Counted from the stretch's first letter, positions 1 through 10,690 are shown. The stretch: 62,656 nt of DNA from Bremia lactucae (GCF_004359215.1 NC_090618.1:146828-209483); one strand, 5' to 3'. Numbers and translations: made by a program. The notes: generated by a model from the letters alone, not told the origin.

Positions 1-760
1 GCAAAATCGCAACAGCGAGGCGGACCCCTAAAAAACGGTCGGTGTCAGTAGGGGCGCAACGCCCTACTGATCCAGCAACCTCAAAAGGATTTGCAAATCT
101 CTTGACTAAAGTTGCTCCAGACAAACAATCATTATGTGTCTTTGCACCTGACGATGAGGTATCCTTCATCACCTTGAAGTTAAAGTGACAAATGATTTGT
201 CCCTTAGAGCCCTAGTGGACTGTGGGGCGTCGAATAATTTTATGAGCGTTTTTTTTTTAAATAAAAATACACAAATCGATGCTGATTTAACTTCAAATTT
301 TTTATTCACTAATTATTTAAAGTCCATTGAAACAGAAGTTTATAAAGGTAAAACTAAAATTAAAAATTATAAAATTTTGAATATCATATTTTTTAATGTT
401 TTTTTATAATTTTTTTAGAATTAATTAAAATTCGTCGCCAGTCGCTAGAGGGTCGTAGGCTCAGATATGTTGAGCGCGACATCCCTCCAGCGAGGATGAC
501 GGTGCGTCAAGCGACAGGCGCATCGATAACAGTGATGAAACGCGTGGTGAGATTTCACTATACGTTAAAAGATTTACAGTACGGTGACGATTGCACCGTA
601 CTAAATTGGAATGACAAATTTGATGTCATCCTAGGTGTACCTTGGCTCACAGAATATAAGCCAAGGATCAGCTGGCAGCATCGATCTGTAACGATGCCTG
701 CCACTTGTTCATCAGATGGCCATCTGCAGAACGTCTAGGAGCGTCCAACAAGCGTGTGGA
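1..760 (+). pseudogene. gag tail and retropepsin-like protease of A1
   Basis: A decayed gag C-terminus leads into a protease whose active site reads D-C-G-A-S at 218-232, with Cys where retropepsins normally have Ser or Thr. The chain is cut by an AT-rich insertion (about 250-432) and resumes in another frame with the downstream protease signature FDVILGVPWL (about 620-650). Known of the family: this enzyme matures Gag-Pol. It cannot be functional here because the insertion shifts the frame and brings in stops. Confidence 0.8.
250..432. other. AT-rich insertion inside the A1 protease
   Basis: About 180 bp, over 80% A+T by eye, starts with a T run and lies between the active-site block and the rest of the protease. 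Other family-A copies (A4, A6) run through this point without it. One frame stays open across most of the insert. The composition is unlike the GC-balanced flanks and resembles organelle DNA, as does the insert in D2 near 33124. The source is not identified. Confidence 0.55.
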
Positions 761-821
761 TGTACTACCTGTGAGTGCGATGGCCTCACTTGTGGTACGG
801 TCGTTAGTACGACTGCACAAG

Positions 822-1330
822 GTATCAAGCGAAGCTTGATGCAATCGCCCATCTTGGCGATTGCAGATCAAGACAGACCATTCCATGTGGTCTGTGACGC
901 CAGCCATTTCGCAATCGGCTGTGCGTAATGCAATACGATACAGACGGCTGGGAGCGCGTCGTCTGTTACCAATCGTGTCTGCTGCAACCAGCTGAACGCA
1001 ATTACTCAGTGCATGACAAGGAATTCCTTGCCATGAAATATGCATTGGCTAAATTTAGGGTCTATCTCATCGGAGACAGACTGTTCATCGTATAAACGGA
1101 CCATGCGTCAGTACGCACGGCCGTAAATAGCCCACACCTCTCGCAAAGAATGCTGAGGTGGCTATCCTTCCTCGCAAAGTATAATTTCTCCGCGGAATAT
1201 AAACCAAAAAGACTTAATGCCGCCGCTGATGCGTAATCAAGCCGACCCGATTTCAAGCCGGCTGCGCATTCCAACAGTAAAAATAATCCCACTGTTGCAA
1301 CACTCATTTTAAGTGTTCCGTCATCAACCT
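822..1330 (+). pseudogene. RNase H domain of A1
   Basis: Recognisable Ty3/Gypsy RNase H: the CDAS motif (first catalytic Asp) near 895, HDKEFLAMKYAL (Glu) near 1015 and TDHAS (Asp) near 1095. Several stops and frameshifts interrupt it, for example TAA at 928 and in the TDHAS region. The A5 copy at 61110-61607 shows the same domain intact. It follows a deletion junction at about 822 that removed all of RT. Confidence 0.85.
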
Positions 1331-2740
1331 TGTTTGATGACATAAAGAAAGACTACGCAGACGATAAGGACCTTCTGCGTTTAAGGGATCATCTGATGAA
1401 TCCATCCAATAAATCTTTTAAAGACTTACGGGCTTTATGTCGATCATCATCCGAACGATACACAACACGCAACAGCTTTTTGTATTACACAGCCGTTGCC
1501 GGCGACACTCCACGTGTTGTCGTCCCAACTCACAATGATTTGCGCTTGCGCATCATATAATAGTGCCACGATGCACAACAAGTGGGCATCGTGGACGTGA
1601 GAAAACTTATCTACAGTTAGTCACGACTTTTACTAACCCCGCCAGTATCCGTTCGTGTGCAAGTACATTCGTGCTTGCGAGGTATGTATGTCAACGGGTG
1701 AAGCCTAGCCCTTCTCCCCGTGCACCTACCTCTACCACTTCCGGCAGAATGTTGGCAGTCCGTAACTTTGGACTATGTCTTCGGATTTCTCGAAGACGAT
1801 CACAAAAACGATGGAATCCTTGTTTTTGTAGACAGATTCAGCAAGATGGTACATCTTGTTGCAGTACCAGAGTCAATCATGGCTCCGGGCTATGCCCGTG
1901 TCTTTATCGACACGGTATTCAACTCCACGGTTACCCCGTGAACTGGCCTCGAAAAGAGATTCACGGTTTACGGCGGAGTATTGGCAATCCGTGTTCCGAG
2001 AGATCGGAACACGGCTGACTATGTCAACTTCTTATCATCTAGAGACAGATGGTCAAACGGAACGCGTAAATCGCGTCCACGAAGAGATACTTCGAGGTTA
2101 CTTCCAATCGTATCCGAATTGGAGCGAGTTTTTACCGATGGTAGAATTCGCCATCAATAATTCGGTGCATGCGTCTACAACGCATACACCGTTCTTCGTG
2201 AATGGCTTACGCCATCCACGCATACCCATCGAATTAGAGGGATCCTCATGTTTAAGAGGGGGGATTTTGCACGGGCAAAGCCATTTCTGGCTCATGATGA
2301 TCACGCGTCGAAGTTAGCAACGACGCGAATGATTTCGATGTCGGAGCAATCGATATCGAAGATGAGAAAGATATCATGGCAGTGCGCACAAAGCGCACTG
2401 AAAAGGACAAAACAAACGAGTCAGCAGAGAAATTTCTGCTGGCTCGAGTATCAGTAATCCGTTTCATACAGGATTCAATTGCTAACGCAGTGGACCGTCA
2501 GAAACGGAACGCAGACAAACATGGAAGAGCAGTACTACTCTACGGTAAACTTACTTAAGCGTGTAGCCACTACTGTGTGTAGCAGTAAACTACTACCTAA
2601 GTTCATTGGACCATTCCGTTTACTGCGTCGCAGAAGCAATGCGTACACAATAGAATTGCCACGTAGGATGCGTTCGCCTCCTACATTTTACGTTGGTCGG
2701 CTCCGCCCGTACCATCAGTACGCGGTTTCTTCCAGGGACG
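1331..2740 (+). pseudogene. integrase of A1
   Basis: In several frames: an N-terminal zinc-binding region (about 1500-1720; decayed copy of HRGREKTYL...CQRVKP), the catalytic core starting LPAECWQSVTLDYVFGF with VDRFSKM (first Asp, about 1830), and a core end ETDGQTERVNRVHEEIL (Glu, about 2045-2090) followed by FAINNSVHAS. The C-terminal part has the GPFRLL and YTIELPRRM blocks near 2610-2690. Known role: insertion of element cDNA. Frameshifts and a short deletion near the second Asp make it inactive. Confidence 0.88.
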
Positions 2741-3122
2741 GATCTGACCACCCTTTTCGAGAATTCCTAAGAGATTCTTGTGGTCACGAGCTAGGTTCTC
2801 ATGCTGAATCGGGAGATTCTCATGTCGCGTCCGAAGATCCTCGAAACCGCGATGGGCTGACGACAGCTCATCACGAAGAGCGTGATACTTCCGTTTGTAC
2901 TTCAATATAGAGTCAGCACTCTTCGAACGGTTGGAAAACCGTTTGATATAGTTAGCCTGCACCGTCTGCTCCAACAAGTGACGCTCACCGCACTCGTGTT
3001 CAACACTCTCCTCCAATACATGGAGCTAGCGGTCGAGTTTGTCGATATTTGACTCTAAATCCGATACACGGGTCGGATCTAACTTTCCCTCTCCACCAGA
3101 ACCATTGGGGGATTCCCACGGT

Positions 3123-3285
3123 CGTCAACGTTTTCTTGTGGAACGTATTCTAAACGACCGTGATGTGAAGAGGCAGCGAACGAGTTATCTTGTTCGCTGG
3201 CGCGGTTACCCACCTTCGCATGACAGCTGGGAACGAGGCTCCCAGCTGGTTGTTGACGTTGAGGGCCTCGTCCGTCAGTATGACG
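3123..3285 (+). pseudogene. chromodomain of A1 (integrase C-terminus)
   Basis: An open stretch holds FLVERI followed by YLVRWRGYPPSHDSWE, a classical chromodomain with aromatic-cage type residues. This marks family A as a chromovirus; in known chromoviruses the domain directs integration to marked chromatin. It is the least decayed coding block of A1, but it is out of frame with the upstream integrase. Confidence 0.85.
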
Positions 3286-3570
3286 AGACCCATCGGATGG
3301 ATCAGAAGGTCCATCGAAAAACACGCACCCCTGGCACTTGTAGATCGATTGCAAAACGTCAATCGCATCGCGCATCTCTATAGAGACGCGAGTCCTTCCC
3401 CAGGGCGAAGAAAGAGAATAAGCATCCCCTTCTACTTGTTTCGCGTTGTCGACATATAACGGACAGGGGTCACCCCACGTGAGGCATGGATTCCTGCCTC
3501 ACGGGACAATCGATGCAATCTATACCTTGCACCGGTTGGAGTTCGTCTCTCAAACTAAACGCGAATCGCG

Positions 3571-4352
3571 TTAGGTCTTTGAAGCCAGGCTTCGCGTCCA
3601 ATGTCTTTGACATTGCAAATGAACGCGCTCCAGGCTAGAATCAACGATATTTATCTCATTTGTTGTCGCCACTGTACCATCGATGCTTAAGAAAGCATCG
3701 AGATAAAAATCTTTCTCAGTGCGAAAATTCTTCGCGCTGGGATTAAGGCCATGTAGCTTTGTCGCAATAAATAAGTGATATTTAGTGTAAGGAGTTGTCT
3801 TTCCAGACAAGCTATCCCTGGCCGTTCATGAAAAAGCCGCGGCTTCTTTTCAGGGGCAAAACGAGATATTTTATTGTCTACGCTCCCCTGAGTGAAAACC
3901 ACTAAAGCATGGGTAACACAATAACTTTTATTACGATGGCTTACGCCATCGTTATCACTACGCACAGAAATATGTGCGGATGACGGCACGGGATTCGGTG
4001 CTGGTGATGCGGAATCATCCCCATCGTCGGAACCGAACATGCTATAGCGAATGCTTCTAGCTCGTCTATCCAATTGAGCCCCCTGATTCAAAGGCTCATA
4101 GTCAGCCGCCTGACGATGATCAGGAGACTGTTCTATTCTCACTGAGTCGGCCATTTCGTCCGACTCGCATTCGTAGTCGACCTCTAAAGAGGGATCGCAT
4201 TCACGTGATGACTCACCACGTGTACCCGCAACATTAAAGTTGCGTGAGAAGACGATACTATGGCAGGGCAGACGGAACGTCTGCCCCAAGAGACAATAAT
4301 GCGTCGCCCGCGGCTGCATGAACTGCAGCCGAAGGCGCCGCAATATTCGCAT
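3571..4352 (-). pseudogene. antisense ORF (aORF) of A1
   Basis: Opposite strand to the element, between the chromodomain and the 3' LTR. A 221-codon frame (4352-3687) and a second frame (3810-3571) together cover it. Blocks shared with A3 and A6 are RFAPEKKPRL, a Leu/His stretch and EKDFYLDAFLSIDG (in A6 ETEFFIDALSGIG). The N-terminal half is acidic and Ser/Asp rich. No known domain is recognised. A frameshift splits it near 3700. Alternative view: chance openness on the non-coding strand, argued against by the same protein blocks in four copies. Confidence 0.55.
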
Positions 4353-4475
4353 ACCGCATAGACTTGTTAACCATGCGATACGATAAAAATGATGGTTCTA
4401 ACCAACCAAAATCATTTTCAGTTAGGTGTTTCTTTAGTGACCACTCTATTCGTTTACAATCAGAGTGATTGTCGT

Positions 4476-4490
4476 TTAAGGGAGGGGTGA
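4476..4490 (+). promoter_or_regulatory. polypurine tract of A1
   Basis: A purine-rich run (AAGGGAGGGGTGA) lies directly before the TG of the LTR, where plus-strand DNA synthesis is primed in Gypsy elements. Equivalent tracts sit before the LTRs at 6557, 18706, 24995 and 31010. Confidence 0.75.
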
Positions 4491-4932
4491 TGTAACGGGG
4501 TGTATCCTTACATTAAATTAACACTTAAAGGTTATTAAATAATATACTATCTGAATGGTAGAGAATATTTAGAGAATATTACTTTACGAAGTAATATTCG
4601 GAAAGCTTATTCATTGGTAGATATAGGCCATTTATATATACTTTCTTCGCGGTCCAGTCAGCGCTAGACGCGCTCAAAGAGATAGAGACAGGTAAGACTT
4701 ATGACATGTTTTGTATTAGTTTATAATTAACTTAGTATAGAATAGATAGAAACAGAAGAACTTAATTTTATTTAATACAGTTTACTATTGACCCTTTCTA
4801 AAGCAAGTGTTTTAAAGAGAGTCTTCCTCTGCACGAACTAATGTATGTGAAGTGACGCGAGGTACCACTCTGTCTAAGGCAGTGCGAAGTGGACTTGTAC
4901 TGAAGCAGTACAAGTCAGCAGTCCCCGTTACA
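4491..4932 (+). repeat. 3' LTR of A1 (sub-type A-I)
   Basis: 442 bp starting TGTAACGGGG and ending CCCCGTTACA, a 10-bp terminal inverted repeat with the usual TG...CA ends. It holds a TATATATA stretch (about 4634) as likely promoter and a perfect 11-bp hairpin (4574-4584 with 4589-4599, loop TACG). It abuts the A2 integrase directly, so A1 probably inserted into A2. Confidence 0.9.
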
Positions 4933-5210
4933 GTATCGGCCCGTTCCGTGTACTTCGTCGCTTAGGCAATGCGTACACGATCGAGCTGCCTCATCGGATG
5001 CGTGCGCATCCTACGTTTTACGTCGGATGTCTCCGCCCGTAAATTCAGCACAAGGCTTCTTTCGGCTGCAAGTCAAACCGAAATTGTCCAAAGCATTTGC
5101 CAGAGACTTTTGGCCAAACGCTTTAAGTCATCCTTTATGGATGCGTTCTCTCGACGACCTTGGAGTGCTCGCTCGGCTATTAATTGATCAACCGCAACTA
5201 ATCAATTGAT
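4933..5210 (+). pseudogene. integrase C-terminal fragment of A2
   Basis: Reads YIGPFRVL, then a frameshifted NAYTIELPHRMRAHPTFYVG block and a Pro-rich tail, matching the same region of A1, A3 and A6. The A1 LTR interrupts it at the Tyr codon of YIGPF. From 5221 to about 5570 only traces of the chromodomain tail remain (a QYHDINP-like piece near 5450). Confidence 0.8.
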
Positions 5211-5859
5211 GCAAAGACCGTATAGCGTCGTCTGTTAGTCATGACGACAGTGACGGTCATGGTTTGTTACGTCCTTCGTCAATCGACGGACGTCGCGACT
5301 GTAATGGTAATGTCAGCGAGCAATCGGGCCCGACGATTAAGGTGGACCCGTGTTTCTTTCCTTAGCATCATCCATTTATGGACTCGAATAGTCAGAAGCC
5401 TTTCGTAGTCGAGCACCAAACTTATGTTACATGTTCAGTCTCGTCGAACAGTATCACGATATCAATCCGATAGTCCACAAGGACCATCGGAATACGAGCG
5501 CTTCGCGCTCTCGTAAAATATTATTAATCACTTTGCGCATCCCAGAAGAGATGCACGTTCTCAAATGAGGGTCTATTGGGGATACGACTCCCGAATTCAT
5601 GGATAGCAGCGCCCTTTAAGTAGCAGGGACACGGGTACCCCGAAAAAAGGCAATGTTAGTCTGCATCTCAAAACAAACGGTGCAGCTTATAGCGTTCACC
5701 GACTATAGACATCTTACCAGACCGCTCACAAGAAGTAACAGTCTGTCAAGCCAGGCCTCGTGGCCTACTGTTTGCCCATTCTGTATCGAAGCGCTCTAAA
5801 GATTGAAACGAGGGAGTAAATCCTAGCCACGCTTGCCAGTAAATTAATCGATGCTGGAA

Positions 5860-6437
5860 AAAGGCATCGATGAAGAATTTGTTTTCGTCCTCACCAGACT
5901 TGTAAAATCTGGATGAGTTGAACGACGAAATTTTTATCGTTCGTTGGTATTCCAGATTAAGTTGTCCTTAGTGGGCAACGAGGGTTTCTTTTGGGAAGCA
6001 ACTCGCACCGTAATGAACCCCTCTTCCTTTGGCTAATACTGACCTTCCAGCTAAAAGAATCGAAGCGGCCATCACGGTCACTTTGTGCCTGATGGTGCAT
6101 TGCAGCATCACCAGTGCGGATCTTTAGATCGGAGTCGTCATAAAAAATGCGATATTCCAAAATATTGGAGAAACATACTTGATCTTTCTCGTCCGAACCC
6201 ACTGTTTCGACGGAATCGGGCCCCGGACGAATTCAAGGCCTTTATTGTTTTACCTCGAGTCGGAGATCTCGTCTGACTCGTAAACAGACGCCTCCAATCG
6301 GAGTTATAGGCAAAAACAATTCTCGCAGAAGACGTCTGAGCGTCTACTCTTCTGTTTGCATGACGAAGAGCTTTACTTATTTGTGCAGCTGCCAGGTTTG
6401 CTACCTTACAGGCGACGCGCACGGGCTTAGAAACCAC
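5860..6437 (-). pseudogene. antisense ORF of A2
   Basis: The opposite-strand frame beginning near 6437 gives VRVACKVANLAAAQISKA, the aORF N-terminal block also seen in A3, A4 and A6. Further in, 6202-5957 and beyond hold LRCELLPKRNPRCP, matching the KKPWLxSxGNL block of A3/A6, and an LHRCLFPASI-like end. It is broken by frameshifts. It sits between the chromodomain remnant and the LTR, as in A1. Confidence 0.5.
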
Positions 6438-6556
6438 GTTCGAAAGCTCAAATCAAATTTAATCCACTAGTGCTCCTTTAGAGAGAGACACAACAGGTAT
6501 TCTCTGCCATTCTATATCCGTAACTTTAGTGACTATTGGCCAAGGGGGTGGGGTGA

Positions 6557-7054
6557 CGTAACGGGGTCTCCCGTAACATAACTATTTCTTATTGAAAGAG
6601 GAATAGGAATAATAATTTTATAAGAGAGAAAAAAATTAAGGAGATTTGTAATTATTATGTTTTAATCAATTTTGACTTGATAGTTCCAATATCACCAAAT
6701 TTGGTAATATCGAGGCAACAAGACGGTATTTTTGTTAATAGGTTTTAATTAAGTTCGACCAACTCCGCCAATCGTTACAAGATACGATTGGGCGGTAGAC
6801 AAGGAGGTGCTTTACATAGTTGGTTACTATTCATTTAAGTCAGCAGATAGAAGATCGTTACATAGGAACTTTATTCATTAGTACAGTCTTACTTTCTCTT
6901 TGTAATATAGCCTTAGTATCGACCTCTAGTAGCTAAGATTTTAGCTACTTGTAGCCTTCTCAGCATGTCAAGAATTGAGGTACCCCACCTTCACTGTTAT
7001 CTGTGAAGGTTGGCAAGCACTGTTGTCAATACTAGCAACAGGTGTCCCGTTACA
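6557..7054 (+). repeat. 3' LTR of A2 (sub-type A-II)
   Basis: 498 bp, preceded by the purine tract CAAGGGGGTGGGG. It starts CGTAACGGGG (TG mutated to CG) and ends GGTGTCCCGTTACA. The first 20-odd bases form an imperfect palindrome. The next LTR, in reverse orientation, starts about 3 bp beyond its end, giving an inverted repeat of roughly 0.9 kb. Confidence 0.88.
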
Positions 7055-7057
7055 TGA

Positions 7058-7477
7058 GGTGACTCCAAATGCTTTACGTGCAAGACGTGCAGAGGAAGGT
7101 TTAAAGTGAGTAACATGTCTTAGCTGCTAGAGGTCGATACTAAGGCTATATTATAAAGAAAAAGTAGAACTGTATTAATTTTATAGTTCCTACGTAACGA
7201 TCTTCTATCTGCTGACTTTAATAAATTAGTGACTATGTAAAGCGCCTCCTTGTGTACCACCCGATCGTACCTTGTAACGATTGGCAAGGTTGGTTTAAAC
7301 TTAAATCAACTAATCAACAGACATATTGTCTTGTTGCCTCAATATTACCAAACATAGTAATATTGAAACTATTCAATTGAAATTAACAATAAAGGATAAT
7401 ACTTTTGTACTTCTTCATTTATTTCCTCTCATAGAAAAACCATTTATTATTCTTATATCATGGGACATTCTGTAATA
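7058..7477 (-). repeat. 3' LTR of A3 (reverse, truncated)
   Basis: About 420 bp matching the reverse complement of the A2 LTR (shared blocks around ACGATCTTCTATCTGCTGAC and the CAATATTACCAAA region). The last about 70 bp of the LTR are missing on the A2 side. The LTR head is decayed (TATTACAGAATGTCCCAT). A C-rich complement of the polypurine tract follows at 7478-7490. Confidence 0.8.
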
Positions 7478-7559
7478 CTATCCCCCCTTTTTAAGTACCA
7501 GTCCCTGTGTTGACTGATTGAGAGTGACAAAGTACGTTTTTTCCTCTGTGTAAATTAGC

Positions 7560-7727
7560 ACTTGTTTGTTCTGCGGAAAGTATCGAAACCCGCGCACGTA
7601 GCCTGTGAAGTTGCAAATCTGGCAGCTACACGACTCAGTGTAGCTGCTAATTATGCAAGTGGTTCAGTAGCCGCTCATGCGCCTACTGTTGGGAGCTTGT
7701 CACCTCCTACTACTACCAGCACGTCTT
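7560..7727 (+). pseudogene. aORF N-terminal part of A3
   Basis: Plus strand, hence antisense to A3. It reads VACEVANLAATRLSVAAN and an Ala/Ser/Thr-rich stretch, equivalent to 54010-54225 in A6 (VARGAAKLAAARISAATG). It stops at the inversion breakpoint near 7727; the rest of this protein is on the other strand at 8464-9083. Confidence 0.5.
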
Positions 7728-9083
7728 AAAGGGACTGATGCGTCCGTTCCTTCGCCAGTTGTTCAACGCAGCTTAAGCACAGTTTTGCAACTGTTGGCAA
7801 CAAAAATTGTCGACCCGCCTTGCTATCTCTCGACAACAGGAACGTTCATGCTTAATGCCCTCCATTAAGTACCGGTTGACGTGACCCAAGCACGGTGATA
7901 ACCCGGTTCGCCGTATGAAACAACTGCAAATTCGAGCGGTGAATTCGTCAAAGGATGTGGAGGAGGAGTAAAATTCAAGCGTTTCTAGTCGAATGCTTCT
8001 TGAACCATCGTGATATGAAGGAGGTTCGAACGCGCTTGTTGGTGAGCGTGATCAACCTTGCATGATAGCTGGGAACCTCGTTCCCAACTAATGATGGATC
8101 TTCCGGATCTCGTTCGGCTACAACGAGACCCATACTCACCCTCTTAGGGTCCATCGGAGAACGAGCACTTCCCACCTCGCAAAAGGACTGTAGGCTCTCA
8201 ATCACATCGCGCATCCCAGAAGAGATGCGCGTCCTCCAATAAGGGTCCTTAAGGGAGTAGGCCTCCTTAAGGGGCATGCCCTGCGACCTTAAAATCAATT
8301 GAAGATGAGTCCTTCACAAGAGGTAAGGAATCCCTGTCCCCTAACCTAACGGTGCAGCTTGTAGCGTGCAGCGACTACGGTCTGTTTTATGAACCGCTGG
8401 AGGAAAGCATCCAGTCTGTCAGGCCTCGCGGCCTAGGCTTTGCACATTGTGAGCGAATGCTTCCTAAGCTTGCAACAAAGAAGTAGCATTCCTTGGCGCT
8501 TGCAGGTGTGCTATCGATGCCGGAAAAAAAGCATAGATAAAAAAATTAGTTTCGTCCTCGCATTGCATGTGAAGCCTGTATGAGCCTAGCAAAACAATTT
8601 TATAGCATTCGTCGGTCATGCAAAACCGACGAATCAAGTTGCCCTCGGAGGACAACCAGGGTTTCTTTTCGGGAGCGAATCGCAACGCATTGTGGTCCCT
8701 CTCCCGTTGATAAATGTTAACATTCAAGCTAACATCATGCTCAAAGTGATCTATAGATCACTTTTTGGGTGATGCAAGCTAGCACCGCCAGAAACCTTTT
8801 TATCGAATTGACATTACGATCCTTCGTTCATGGTGGTGGATATTGGCATCACCAGAGTTGTCGTAGTCCATGGAATTATCACAAGGTGACTTCACACCAA
8901 ATGGGTCTGACGAGTTGAATAACGTCGCCATTTCCGCGTTGGTTGTCGCATCAGAGCCCTTAGATTTGACGAACACGGCCCCACGCGAATCAGAGGCCTT
9001 TACAGTGGTCACCGAGTCGGATGATGATGCCGACTCGTGCCTGTCGCCTTCAGTTAGATCTTGTCAAGAGATTTCATCCTAAA
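7728..9083 (+). other. inverted block of A3: integrase tail, chromodomain, aORF body
   Basis: Within a minus-strand element this 1.36-kb block runs in plus orientation. It begins with a linker (KGTDASVP, same as after the A6 integrase), holds a decayed chromodomain at about 7972-8130 (FLVECFLNHRDMKEVRT, then HDSWEPRSQL after a frameshift), and ends with the aORF body on the minus strand. Rejoining the flanks gives continuous integrase-tail and aORF sequence, so the event looks balanced. Confidence 0.7.
8464..9083 (-). pseudogene. aORF body of A3
   Basis: From right to left: SASSSDSVTTVKASDS (start of the block), MATLFNSSDPFG, then NIYQRERDHNALRFAPEKKPWL, SSEGNLIRRFCMTDE and EDETNFFIYAFF. These blocks match A6 (55103-55790) and partly A1. 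Stops near 8800 and 8730 interrupt it. Because of the inversion it now has the same direction as the A3 gag-pol. The product is unknown. Confidence 0.55.
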
Positions 9084-10690
9084 GGGATGTAATAGAACGC
9101 CTGGTTGGTAAGAACCAGACTTTGTCCCGATATTATCAGGTTGGGGAGATCAGTCTTTGTTTCTGGATGGGGGCATCAGTCTTTGTTTTTTGTAGATGCC
9201 TTGGACGTGTCGGTTTAACTCGAAACCGAAGGAAGTTTCGTACTAGTGGCACGGCGGAGAAGTCCGACATAAAACGGAGGATGCGTACACATCCTATAAG
9301 GCAGCTCAACCGTGAACGCATTGTCTTGGCGATGTAGCACACGAAACGCGCCGATATACCTGAACAGTAATTTATTACTACCCACATTCGTCTCTACATG
9401 TTTAGGTAAATTTTCTGTAGACAATGGGACTAGATCTTTAACTTTGAATAAGAACGTTGTTCTTCCATTTTGATCAGCGTTCCGTTTCTGTCGGTCCACC
9501 GCATCTGCGGTGGAATCCCGCACAAACCGAAACACTGCTTCTCTAGCCACCAGGAATTTATCTGCTGACTCGGATTTGTTTCTGCCTTCAGTGCGTCCGG
9601 TGCGCACTGCGGAAATGTCATTCTACTCATTGGCTAGAGCATTATTGTTATCATAATTAATAAATCTACGATAGTGAGTCTTTTAGCATCGTTATCAAAG
9701 TAATAGCATTATTGTCATCACTGAGTATGTCCACTTCAATGTTGATTAAAACATCATTTTTATCCTTCGCATAGAACTTAGTGTCAATGCGTGAGGAGCA
9801 AGAGCTAAAAGGCATTGCTAGAGTGACCCCCCCTTGAATAAGAGCCACTATCTAAACAAGGTGGGTATACGTTGATGGCGTAAGCTACTCACGAAGATAC
9901 ACCGAATTGCTGATAATAAATGCTTCCGTCGGCAAGAACTCGCTCCAACACGCAAACGAGTGGACGTATCCGCGAAGTAATTTATCAAAGATATGATTTA
10001 CACATTTTGTCTGACCATCTGTCTTCAGATGTCAGAAGTTGACATTTTCAATTATATTCTAAGTGATTATACACAGACTGCCAAAAATTCCGCCATGAAC
10101 CGGGGGCTCGATTTGAGACCAGTTCACGCGGTAACCCATGGAGTCGACGTATCATGTAATTAAGGACACAAGCACAGTCTTTGGCTGTGGTCAACTTCGG
10201 GACTGCAGCAAGATGTACCATCTTGCTGAAACGATCAACAACACAAGAAAATATGATTATTCTTTTAGTCGTCCTCGGGAAACGCGAGACGAAGTCTATA
10301 GAGACGGACTGTCAACGCTCTACCGGAATTAAAACGGAGCACGGGCTGAAGCACTAGACTCCACCGGATAACAAAATTTGCCAGCATGACTTTACTTGCT
10401 GACGAATTCATATTGGCGTAGCCAGTAGAAAGTGCGGCATATCGTGAGATAAGTTTCTCACGCTCACGATGCCCACTTATTGGTGGATCGTGGTAATCAC
10501 ACAAGACGCCTGTTCGCAATTCATTATAGTTGGGGGTTACGACAGGAGATCTTGTCGCCAGCAATGGCTGTGTAATACAGTAAACTATTGCGCGTTATGT
10601 ATCAGTCTGTTAAAGATCGATATAATTTTGGCAATCCCTTTAAGGATTGTTGTGATGGTGGTTTGGCGTGATCTATCAAACATTTAAGAG
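9084..10690 (-). pseudogene. integrase of A3
   Basis: 10564-10265 holds the N-terminal part (NELRTGVLCDYHDPPISGHREREK); core remnants lie at 10200-9660 and the C-terminal domain at 9607-9215 (ADAVDRQKRNADQNGRTTF, YIGAFRVLHRQDNAFTVEL, THPPFYVGLL). The C-terminal frame is 130 codons, the longest open piece. The tail runs to the inversion breakpoint at 9083/9084. Confidence 0.85.

Larger units (their letters stand above)
1..4932 (+). mobile_element. A1: family-A Ty3/Gypsy chromovirus, left end outside window
   Basis: Order seen: gag tail, protease, RNase H, integrase, chromodomain, antisense ORF, polypurine tract, 3' LTR. The RT and the start of RNase H are missing: at about position 822 the sequence after the protease runs straight into RNase H. 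Many frameshifts and stops make it a dead copy. Its LTR (4491-4932) differs from those of A2, A4 and A6, so it belongs to a separate sub-lineage (A-I). The 5' LTR would lie upstream of the window. Confidence 0.9.
4933..7054 (+). mobile_element. A2: 3' part of a family-A Gypsy element
   Basis: Starts in the middle of the integrase C-terminal domain exactly at the A1 LTR boundary, continues through an integrase tail, a region where the chromodomain is almost gone, the antisense ORF and its own 3' LTR. The left part of A2 should lie to the left of A1, outside the window, if A1 is nested in it. Confidence 0.85.

Noticed and set aside
668..1045. 125-codon minus-strand ORF in A1
   Set aside because: Opposite strand of the protease-RNase H joint; the plus strand carries the conserved catalytic motifs and the frame is absent from other copies.
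7677..7868. 63-codon ORF with a Leu-rich start resembling a secreted effector
   Set aside because: It spans the A3 inversion breakpoint: the first part is shifted aORF sequence, the second the integrase linker. The signal-like start is a frame artefact and no RXLR motif is present.
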